Source: an uncultured Acidobacteriota bacterium (GTDB lineage: Bacteria; Acidobacteriota; UBA6911; RPQK01; JAJDTT01). Taken from it: DNA of 64,000 nucleotides. Positions within the stretch are counted from its first letter, which is position 1. Each line of letters begins with the position of its first letter. Both the position numbers and the translations under genes were made by a program. The stretch spans positions 179,591 through 243,590 of the forward strand of contig CATOST010000021.1 in NCBI GenBank assembly GCA_951812665.1, given 5' to 3'. Shown piece after piece: positions 1-7,468 of this stretch. The notes beneath the pieces were generated by a model. That model was not told where the DNA came from and ran no database searches. It saw nothing but the letters and a program-made list of their open reading frames with translations.

Positions 1-2
1 GC

Positions 3-71
3 TGTGGAGCCGCATTCTTTGACTACAATAACGACGTCTGGTTGGACGTCTTTCTGGTAAATACATCGCGC
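3..71 (+). pseudogene. CRTAC1/FG-GAP (VCBS) protein fragment, cut at both ends
   Basis: Reading from base 3 gives GAAFFDYNNDVWLDVFLVN, the Asp/Asn-rich calcium-binding loop of an FG-GAP/VCBS beta-propeller repeat as found in CRTAC1/ASPIC proteins; complete relatives lie at 30.3, 33.3 and 54 kb. The 5' part lies outside the window. The frame runs into the inverted-repeat element that starts at base 72 and stops soon after (TGA near 128). No continuation of the gene appears on the other side, where an unrelated minus-strand gene begins. This is therefore a gene remnant cut by insertion plus deletion or rearrangement. The family call rests on one repeat only. Confidence 0.6.
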
Positions 72-188
72 CTAGGAGGCTGTCCGAGAATGCGATTTTC
101 CCCCAAATATACATTCATAAGTTGTTGATTTATAAGGAGATAGGTTTTTAAAAATCGTGTTTTTTTGAGTTCTCGGACAGCCTCCTAG
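72..188. mobile_element. 117-bp AT-rich element with perfect 19-bp terminal inverted repeats
   Basis: CTAGGAGGCTGTCCGAGAA at 72-90 is the exact reverse complement of 170-188. The 79-bp interior is AT-rich and has no coding capacity. The outermost CTAG on each side may be a 4-bp target duplication, leaving a 15-bp terminal repeat. The form is that of a MITE or a collapsed IS. One end carries the TAG stop codon of the neighbouring TonB receptor gene, and the other end truncates a CRTAC1 gene. As RNA it could also form a long hairpin and act as a terminator for that receptor. No second copy was seen in this window. Confidence 0.7.
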
Positions 189-3100
189 AAGATGAACTTC
201 AATCCGAATTGGATCTTTCGTGCATCGGTAGCTGTCGTGATCCGCCCGTAGGATCCGGACTCCAAATTGGCGCTTGGTCTTCCAAAGTTGACGTTATTGA
301 AGATATTGAAAAACTCTGTCCGGAACTGTACTTTTGCTTCTTCCGAGATCCCTGGGAAACTGAAATTCTTGAATAGCCCGAAGTCCTGACCGACAAAACC
401 ATCGCTGTACAGGAATTGAGCACCCGCGTTACCAAAGGTGCCGGGGGCCGGCAATGAAAAGGCGTCGAGATCAAACCATCGATCCGGTGATCGCTGACCG
501 GCCGGCAGGTTGCCGTCTCCCACGCGATTGGGACGCTTGTTGAAGATGGCCTCACTGTTGGCTGGATCCGAGCTTGTAGTTGGGTGGAAGTTGAAACCGC
601 TCATGAGCGTCGTGATGCCCGACAGTTGCCAACCTCCTAATACGTGTCGCATGGCTGCGCTTTGGCCTTCAAAAAGAGGCAACTCGTATACGAAGCTGAA
701 GTTAAAACGGTGCCGCAAATCGAAAGTACTCAAGCCTTTGTCCCGATCCCAGGGCACATAGTTACGGGCTCCCTTACTGTCAAACGAATCAGTATCCAAC
801 GATTTCGCCCAGGAGTAAGTGGTCAGAAAACTCAATCCCTGACTCAAAGCTTTTCGTAGTGTGAATTCCAGGCCGTGATACCAGGACTGTCCCATGGCAT
901 GATCCGTGAGAATGAATTGAAAATCAGGCCAAGCACGATTCGCCTGACGGCAGGCCGAATCGCAGGACGGGTCGTTTGCCGTTCGCCCCCCTTCACGCCA
1001 ACCTGCGATGGACCGATTGATATTCCACCGCTTCGACATGCTCACACCATGAGAGCCCACATAAGCCATCTCACCAAACAAGCCCCAGGGAAGCATACGT
1101 TGGACGCTCAGGGTCCATATCTGCTGATAGGGATCCGACCGCCTCTGAGGAGTACTCAAGAGTATGAGGGATATGTCTTTTATATCAAACGGATCACCCG
1201 GGGGCGGATCCGGAAAAAGTGTTGAGATTTCGATCGTCGGCTTGTCGGTGTCGCTGAAGAAGGTCTGGACAATACTATTGTTGGGCGAAAGGATAGCGTC
1301 CCACGCCAGTTCGTTTCCGGGCACCTCGTCGTAGAAGATTCCAAAACTGGAACGGATGGCAAAATCCTGAGAACCCCCTGGGCTCCACGCAATTCCAATC
1401 CGGGGAGCAAAGTTGTTCTTATCGACGTCAATCACGCGTCCGACATCCCTCTCGGCGCGAAAGCCTCCGGCGCCTCCGTTCGCGGCTCCGTCAAATATGC
1501 CGAGCCGGTCCCCGGTTGTGGAGACCAGCCAGGGGTAGAGCTGATAGCGCAGACCGAGGGTCAGGCTAACGTTGGGGCTGATTTTGAACTCATCCTGGAT
1601 GAAGCTGTTGAACCAGATTCCTTCTTTGTCGACTTGGGGACCGGTCTTGTGACCGATAACTCGATTCGTATGCCCCAGGAGAAAGTCTCCTACCGGATGC
1701 CCGGTGAACTGACCCAAATACTGAAAGCTACCCTGCTGGTTGAAGGTGCCGATCAGCGTGTGACCCTTATCGCGCACCTCGACTCCCCAGGACAGGTTAT
1801 GGCGCCCCTTTATCCATGACATGTTGAAGATGTAGTGCCAGTCATTCTGGAAAGGGGCTATGCAGCTGCCTGGCCCACCAAACGTCGAAAAGCCACCCAT
1901 TGACACACCTGGCACCGCATTGCACTCAGGAACAATGTTAATGTTCCGTATTCCAAATTCCGTCGGCCAGTCGGGATCCGTCAGGGCGTTTGTTGGACTC
2001 CAGTAGCTGATTTCCACCTTATTCAGACCTGCTTTCGCATTGGCTACCAGTGTGGGTCCAAACGAATGAACCCAATCAAAAACCAGATTATGGGCAGTTA
2101 ACGGACGCGCCGTTTCTGACCCGGGCAACAAACTTCGATCGTTGACGATACTGTCAATCCCGGACCATCTTCCGAAGAATCTATCCGTCTCCGAGAGTGC
2201 AAAATCCACTCGCGTGATGAATTTGTCATCATTTCTCACGAGACCCGTCTCGCCAATGAGATTGAAGACGTCACCGGGCGGCTGATTGGGCGCCGGTATG
2301 AAACCGAGACCTATGTATTGGGTGGCAAATGGATGAAACCTGTTCGACGGGATGATATTCCCTGGGAAGGGCTCTCCCGTGAGTGGATCGATCAGGGGCT
2401 CTGCCAAATCCGAGAAATCTCCCTGTAGATGCTGAGACGTGGGGACGATGTTGCGACCGGTCGCGGCCTTTCGTGAGCGAAAGCCTTCGTAGCTAAAAAA
2501 CCAGAACAGTTTATCTTGAATCACCGGACCGCCCACCTCAGCTCCGAACTGGTTCTGGAGGAACTCCGGATTGCCGACTGAAAAGAAGTTTCGCGCGTCC
2601 AGATTGTCGTTACGATGAAACAGCCAGCCGGAGCCGTGAATTGCGTTGGTTCCCGACTTGGTGATTGCGTTGACGACCGCTGGATTATCGTTTTCACCTG
2701 AGAAGAAACCCCGCTGGACTTTCACTTCAGCCAAAGCATCGAGAGCCGGAAGTTGAGCGGAAGATCCGTAGAAGGGCTCTTTACTCGGGATCCCATCGAA
2801 CATGTAATTGGTCGAGGTCTCCCGCTGACCTGAAATCGTGACGGTGGTCACCCCACGGCCTATGCGAAAACCATGGGATTCGCCTGCGTTACCGGACTCT
2901 GTAAAGGGGGAACCGTGGGCCCCCGCAGTTAAGCGAGTCAGGCCGACAAAACTTCTCTGATTGATGGGAAGCTCTTTGATCTCCCGTTCCTGCAGTACTT
3001 CACCGATCGCCGGTGTTTCCGTTTCGACACGAGTCGCCGCAGCCTGGACGGTCACTTGTTCCGTGACCTCCCCCACTGCCAACGTCACCTGGCGACGGAC

Positions 3101-3418
3101 GTGCGAATCCACCCGAATCTCGATCTGGGTCAGTAGGGCCGTCTTGAAGCCGGGCATTTCGGCTCTGAGGTCATAGACACCTGGTCTCAAATACGGAATT
3201 CCGAAAACACCCGAATCATCGGTGATCGCTTCACGTTCTTCACCGGTGTCCACATTGGTTACAGTCACGGTGGCCCCTGGAATCACCGCCTCGGACTCAT
3301 CGACGACGGTGCCCGTTATCTTCCCCGTCGTAGCCTGCGATAGAAGTAAAGCAGTACCTGCTAAGATTGAAATGATTAATAGAGAAGTTACTTTGAGATG
3401 TTGTTTGCCAAGTAACAT
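185..3418 (-). CDS. Oar-like TonB-dependent outer-membrane receptor
   Basis: A 1077-residue protein. It starts with a hydrophobic signal peptide (about 1-29), then a carboxypeptidase-regulatory-like domain (about 30-115, beginning GKITGTVVDES), then a plug domain, and a long beta-barrel ending in GLKFIF with the terminal Phe typical of outer-membrane proteins. Size and domain order match the Oar-like receptors expanded in Acidobacteriota, thought to import large organic ligands. The ATG at 3418 has a strong upstream AAGGGGAGG. The stop codon TAG lies inside the end of the adjoining inverted-repeat element, so the insertion sits exactly at the gene end. Base composition is visibly less GC-rich than the PSD1 genes downstream. 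The substrate cannot be inferred. Confidence 0.9.
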   Translation of the reverse strand: MLLGKQHLKVTSLLIISILAGTALLLSQATTGKITGTVVDESEAVIPGATVTVTNVDTGEEREAITDDSGVFGIPYLRPGVYDLRAEMPGFKTALLTQIEIRVDSHVRRQVTLAVGEVTEQVTVQAAATRVETETPAIGEVLQEREIKELPINQRSFVGLTRLTAGAHGSPFTESGNAGESHGFRIGRGVTTVTISGQRETSTNYMFDGIPSKEPFYGSSAQLPALDALAEVKVQRGFFSGENDNPAVVNAITKSGTNAIHGSGWLFHRNDNLDARNFFSVGNPEFLQNQFGAEVGGPVIQDKLFWFFSYEGFRSRKAATGRNIVPTSQHLQGDFSDLAEPLIDPLTGEPFPGNIIPSNRFHPFATQYIGLGFIPAPNQPPGDVFNLIGETGLVRNDDKFITRVDFALSETDRFFGRWSGIDSIVNDRSLLPGSETARPLTAHNLVFDWVHSFGPTLVANAKAGLNKVEISYWSPTNALTDPDWPTEFGIRNINIVPECNAVPGVSMGGFSTFGGPGSCIAPFQNDWHYIFNMSWIKGRHNLSWGVEVRDKGHTLIGTFNQQGSFQYLGQFTGHPVGDFLLGHTNRVIGHKTGPQVDKEGIWFNSFIQDEFKISPNVSLTLGLRYQLYPWLVSTTGDRLGIFDGAANGGAGGFRAERDVGRVIDVDKNNFAPRIGIAWSPGGSQDFAIRSSFGIFYDEVPGNELAWDAILSPNNSIVQTFFSDTDKPTIEISTLFPDPPPGDPFDIKDISLILLSTPQRRSDPYQQIWTLSVQRMLPWGLFGEMAYVGSHGVSMSKRWNINRSIAGWREGGRTANDPSCDSACRQANRAWPDFQFILTDHAMGQSWYHGLEFTLRKALSQGLSFLTTYSWAKSLDTDSFDSKGARNYVPWDRDKGLSTFDLRHRFNFSFVYELPLFEGQSAAMRHVLGGWQLSGITTLMSGFNFHPTTSSDPANSEAIFNKRPNRVGDGNLPAGQRSPDRWFDLDAFSLPAPGTFGNAGAQFLYSDGFVGQDFGLFKNFSFPGISEEAKVQFRTEFFNIFNNVNFGRPSANLESGSYGRITTATDARKIQFGLKFIF

Positions 3419-5278
3419 ACGGCGCCTCCCCTTGACGAGAATCTAGCCCACGCAAACAATCAGAATATTAAGGTGACTTTACAGTATATTAACAGTGGCT
3501 GTCAATAACGATTCCACTCGAGGCCAGGGCCATCCCACGCTAGGAATATCTGACGATTCGCCCCAACAACCGCAGAGGTTTGCATTCTCCGCTGGCTTTT
3601 TTTCGCCCCAGGCTTCATCCTGGGGGTATGAGCGTTCCAGCAGACGACGAAGTGATCTTCAAGGAAACCCCGGAAGGGTTTTTCCTCAACGATGCCCAGG
3701 TGCGACTGGCCCGCCCCGACGAGCGGGTGAAGTGGGACCGACGGGTTCACCAACACCATTACCTCGGCTTCAAACGGTTTGCCGGTCGCGGTCTGCGCTA
3801 CGTCGTCGAATGGCGCGGGAAGTGGCTGGCGCTCGCCGGCTGGCAGTCGGGCGCCTTCAAGTGTCGGCATCGGGACCGCTGGATCGGTTGGAAGCCCGAC
3901 CTGCAGTACCGGCGTCTGCATCTGATCGCAAACAACACACGATTCGTGATTCTCGCCTCCAAGGGCGTCTTCCCGGGTCTCGGCTCCTGGACGCTGGCCC
4001 GGATGCTGCGGCGTCTCGGTGACGACTGGCAGGCGCACTATGGACACCCGGTACTGATCGCCGAGAGCTTTGTCGACCCCGCCCGCTTCGACGGCGCCCT
4101 CTACCGCGCTTCCAACTGGCGTTATCTCGGCGACACGCGGGGGTTTGCGCGTCACAACGGTCGCTATACCGATCCTCACGGCCAGCCGAAGCAGCTGTAC
4201 GTGTCCCCGTTGCGGCGCAACGCCTGCCGTCGTCTGCGCGACCCTCGCCCGCTGACCTCGAAGTGGGAGCCCAAGGGTCCGACCCGGAAGGGCGCGAGCG
4301 AGTTGCGCTCGCTGGTTCAGGAGTTGGCCGAGATCAAGGATTTCCGGCGTGCCCAGGGGCGCAAGCATTCCGTGGCCTCGGTGCTCACCGTCTACCTGCT
4401 CGCGAGGCTGGCGAACCTGCGCGGTCCGGTCGCGGCCGCCGAGTATGCGCAGAAGCTCTCGCAGCCGGAACTCGAGGCGATCGGCGCCTGGAAGAACCCC
4501 CGGACCGGCCGCTACGTTCCGGTCTCCAAGTCCACCCTGCACCGCGTGATCTCCTCGGTGGATCCGGACCAGATCGAGGCCGTGCTCCGGCGGTTCTCGA
4601 TGCCGAGACTGCAACTGGGCCGCGCGATCGCGGTGGACGGCAAGCGGATTCGCGGCGCCAACCGCAACGGAGACGGACATTTCGAGACCGCGACACTGGT
4701 GGAGCACACCACCGGATTGCCCCTCGCCACCCTCAGCTTCAATGAAGAGGGCGGGGAGATCGCTGCCGTGCGCGCTCTGCTGGAGAAGGTCGATGTCTCG
4801 GGACGCGTCCTCACCGTCGACGCCTTGCACACCACCCGCGAGACCGCGCTCGTCATCGTCGAAACCCACGGGGCCGACTACCTCATGACGGTCAAGGAAA
4901 ACGCCCCCGAAACCCATGAGATGCTCTCGACCATCGACTGGAACCGGGACGCGACCGGGTCTTTCCAGGAAGAGACCGACTTGGCCCATGGGCGCATCGA
5001 GCAGCGCTCCATCCAGGTCATGACTCCTCTGGAGGGCCTCCTGAACTACCCCCACGTCGCCCAGATCTTCCGCATCACACGCCGGCGCACCGACGCCCGG
5101 CAAAACGGAACCGGAAAAACCAGCCGCGAGCAGGTCTACGGCATCACCTCGGCGCCGGCTTACCGCGCGTCCCCCCGGCAACTCCTTGCCGACAACCGCG
5201 GCCACTGGGCGGTCGAAGTGGAGTTGACCCGCTTTCGTGGACACATCCAAAGTAAGGAAGTGAAAGGAGGGATCCACG

Positions 5279-5593
5279 ATGGCAAGAAAGCAGCGGCGGT
5301 ACCCGCCGGAGTTTCGGCGGGAGATCGTGGGGCTGGTCCGCTCGGGTCGATCGCCGGAGGCGCTGGCGCGGGAGTTCGAGCCCTCGGCGTCGGCGATCCG
5401 CAAGTGGGTCAAGCAGGCTGATCTGGACGAGGGGCGCCGTAACGACGGGCTGACGACGTTCGAGCGCCAGGAGTTGCGCCAGGCGAGGCGGGAGATCAAG
5501 CGGCTGCGGATGGAGCGGGACATCCTAAAAAAAGCCGCGGCTTGGTTCGCCCGGGAGAGCGACTCGATCCCCAGCAAGGATTCGAGTTCGTGA
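5279..5593 (+). CDS. IS3-family transposase OrfA
   Basis: A 104-residue protein with an N-terminal helix-turn-helix (MARKQRRYPPEFRREIVGLV onward) and a C-terminal heptad-rich helix (about 60-90) that serves as a leucine zipper in this family. It recognises the IS ends. An AAAGGAGGG ribosome site lies just upstream of the ATG. An A7 run near the 3' end, within codons for Leu-Lys-Lys, is placed for -1 slippage into orfB to make the OrfAB transposase. Confidence 0.95.
   Translation: MARKQRRYPPEFRREIVGLVRSGRSPEALAREFEPSASAIRKWVKQADLDEGRRNDGLTTFERQELRQARREIKRLRMERDILKKAAAWFARESDSIPSKDSSS
5527..5533 (+). promoter_or_regulatory. Programmed -1 frameshift site (A AAA AAA)
   Basis: Seven adenines are phased as A AAA AAA in the orfA frame and are followed at once by a GC-rich self-complementary stretch (GCCGCGGC). 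OrfB is in the -1 frame relative to OrfA. This is the arrangement used by IS3-family elements to produce the OrfAB fusion. Confidence 0.85.
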
Positions 5594-6432
5594 AGGCGTA
5601 CCGGGCCCGGTTTCCGATTCGGGTGATGTGCCGCGTTTTGGGTCTCTCCCCCAGCGGGTACTACGCCTGGTTGAAACGCCGACCCTCGAAGCGGGATCGC
5701 CGGGACGAGACGCTTCGGGAAAAGATCGTGCGGATCTGGAACCAGAACCGGAGAGTTTACGGTCGGCCTCGTCTGCATGCCGAGCTGAGAGCTCGAGGGG
5801 AACGGACGAGCCCGAAGCGCGTGGGTCGATTGATGAAGGAAGCCGGGATCCAGGGGGCGAGCCGGAGGCGCCGGAAGGCCGGGCTCACCCGGAGGGACCG
5901 GAAGGCGCGTCCGGCACCGGACCTGGTGAACCGGAACTTCACGGCCGAGGGACCGGATCAGCTCTGGGTCGCGGATCTGACGTATGTGCGCACCCAGGCG
6001 GGCTGGTTGTACGTGGCCGTGGTCGTGGACGCTTGGAGCCGCCGGGTCGTGGGCTGGGCGATGGAGACGCATCTGCGCTCCGAACTGGTGGAGAAGGCGC
6101 TCGCCATGGCGGTGATCCGGCGCCAGCCGAAGCAGGTGATCCACCACTCGGACCAAGGGACACAGTACACCTCGGCTGCCTTTGGGAAACGATGCCGGGA
6201 GGCGGGAGTGCGACCGTCGATGGGCTCCGTGGGGGACGCTTACGACAACGCGATGTGCGAGAGCTTCTTCGCGACGTTGGAGTGCGAGTTGCTGGACCGT
6301 CACCGGTTCCGGAACCCGGGTGAGGCGAGGCGGGCTGTCTTCGACTTCATCGAAGGATTCTACAACCGCCAGCGCCGGCATTCGGCGCTGGGCTACGAGT
6401 CGCCGGTCCACTACGAGCAGCAGGCGGCGTAG
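5542..6432 (+). CDS. IS3-family transposase OrfB (DDE integrase catalytic domain)
   Basis: The open frame gives about 296 residues and is joined to OrfA by the slippery site, so this start is nominal. An HTH_21-like region (about 40-100) comes first, followed by an rve/DDE core. The catalytic residues are visible: Asp in LWVADLTYV, Asp in HHSDQGTQY and Glu in CESFFATLE, with the usual C-terminal YNRQRRHSALGYESP motif. All are present and the frame is intact, so the element may be active. Confidence 0.95.
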   Translation: MVRPGERLDPQQGFEFVKAYRARFPIRVMCRVLGLSPSGYYAWLKRRPSKRDRRDETLREKIVRIWNQNRRVYGRPRLHAELRARGERTSPKRVGRLMKEAGIQGASRRRRKAGLTRRDRKARPAPDLVNRNFTAEGPDQLWVADLTYVRTQAGWLYVAVVVDAWSRRVVGWAMETHLRSELVEKALAMAVIRRQPKQVIHHSDQGTQYTSAAFGKRCREAGVRPSMGSVGDAYDNAMCESFFATLECELLDRHRFRNPGEARRAVFDFIEGFYNRQRRHSALGYESPVHYEQQAA

Positions 6433-6980
6433 GACCCACGGCGGCGGCGAGACTCGATCCGTGCGACGAGATCCTCGATTCGTGCTCTCGCCCAGTGGAG
6501 TGAAGATCTGCTGGAGTCGTCTTGCCTGCCTCCAGTGCCGGTCCTGCGAGCCGGAAGGCTCAGCAGGACTGACGACACCTCAAGAACCGGTACGGCTTCG
6601 AGCTGCCCGACCACGATGCCAGCACCGCCACCGTCGCACCAAGCGTCGCGCGCGACACGCTTGAAGGGGGCAGGGGGGCGCTGCCCCCCTGAGACCCCCG
6701 GATGCAAAGAGACATATAAAACTCTTAAATCCCTGGAATGAGAGACCGAGGCCCCCTCGTTAAGCGGTATCCCATTGTGGAAAATCAGAGATTTCCCACA
6801 ACGTGAGCCCTTTTGCTGACGCGTCCATCAGTCGCCCCCACACGGAAGAAAGAGCGCTCTGTCAATGGCCACAACCCTGACATTTCGATGGCCATTGACA
6901 TTCCGCAGGAGGAAGTCTTGCTCCCCACCGACAGAAGGAGTATTACAAACAGGACCAACGTAGACCGTACTAATAAACCG
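6433..6980. other. Non-coding 3' part of the IS3 element with two hairpins
   Basis: About 550 bp without a credible gene lies between orfB and the right IS end. It holds a perfect 9-bp GC stem, CAGGGGGGC with loop GCT and GCCCCCCTG, at 6671-6691. It also holds a near-perfect AT-richer palindrome at 6775-6802 (TTGTGGAAAATC and GATTTCCCACAA). Neither has a clear T-tract. They could insulate the element from read-through transcription or be traces of a further small insertion. Confidence 0.5.
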
Positions 6981-7468
6981 TCCACGAAAACGGGCCACCC
7001 TCAAAGTCAATCACAACCTCCGGGACACCCTCTTTGCCGAAGACGACTGTCTCGCCCGCACCCGATTCGCGCCGGCGAACAATGCGACCTGCACCAACCT
7101 CGCGATCGCGATCATCATTCACCAGACTTCGTTTGACAGCTTCGCCTCCGCCACTCGCCACTTCGCACTCCAACGCCAGGACGCCTTCACCGCGCTGCAG
7201 TCTCCGTGAGCACCGGCCCAACTCCCATCCCCACACGGCGACGATCCGATCCCTCCCGCCGTCCCTGAGACGGAACTTCTACTCGTCCGCAGCCCGACCG
7301 GGCCGCTCGGGACCCTCAGCGGCAGCAGATCAGGGCCCTGACGGCCCCCATGGTGGCGCCCCCATTCGGACCGACCCAACGCCCAGCCCGACAGCAGCGC
7401 GCCCTGATCTCGAAAATCAACTCAATTCACGGCAATGTCAGAGCGTGGGATAGTCCTGCCTGCAGCCG

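Larger units (their letters stand above)
5219..7003 (+). mobile_element. IS3-family element inserted in ISAs1 copy 1
   Basis: The left end (from 5219) and the inverse of the right end (to 7003) share a core that includes TTTCGTGGAC, with TG at the outer tip as is usual for the IS3 family. The trinucleotide AAG is present at 5216-5218 and again at 7004-7006, and ISAs1 copy 2 carries a single AAG at that point, so it is a 3-bp target duplication. The element is 1785 bp, longer than the usual 1.2-1.5 kb, because about 570 bp of apparently non-coding DNA lies between orfB and the right end. Confidence 0.93.
3628..7209 (+). pseudogene. ISAs1 transposase with N-terminal DUF4338 (DruA-like) domain, interrupted
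   Basis: The reading frame is intact from the ATG at 3628 (TGGGGGT just upstream) to 5218 and resumes at 7007, ending with TGA at 7207-7209. The coding sequence is broken only by the IS3-family insertion. Residues 1 to about 205 form a DUF4338 domain, the family that contains the anti-phage protein DruA. An ISAs1-type DDE transposase follows, with D337 in VDGK, D398 in TVDALH and E458 in HGRIE. The product is nearly identical to that of copy 2. It cannot be active unless the IS3 element is lost precisely. Confidence 0.9.
3525..7458 (+). mobile_element. ISAs1-family element, copy 1, split by an IS3-family element
   Basis: The terminal repeats are CAGGGCCATCCCACGCT at 3525-3541 and its imperfect inverse at 7442-7458 (15 of 17 positions pair). 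After removing the 1785-bp IS3 element and one 3-bp duplication, 2146 bp remain, the same length as copy 2. Copy 1 has no matching flanking duplication: CACTCGAGGC lies on the left and CCTGCAGCCG on the right. One of its original flanks was therefore lost by deletion or recombination. That fits the truncated gene fragment found to the right of copy 2. Confidence 0.92.

Noticed and set aside
3480..3510. TTGACA (minus strand, near 3500-3505) as promoter of the first TonB gene
   Set aside because: The nearest TATACT box is only 11 bp away, too close for a standard sigma-70 promoter, so I did not call it.
3502..6411. 969-residue minus-strand open frame opposite the ISAs1 and IS3 transposases (and a similar 651-residue one at 7422-9377)
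   Set aside because: It lies antisense to well-recognised transposase genes, shows no family motif, and runs across the ISAs1/IS3 junction; it is a by-product of high GC codon use.
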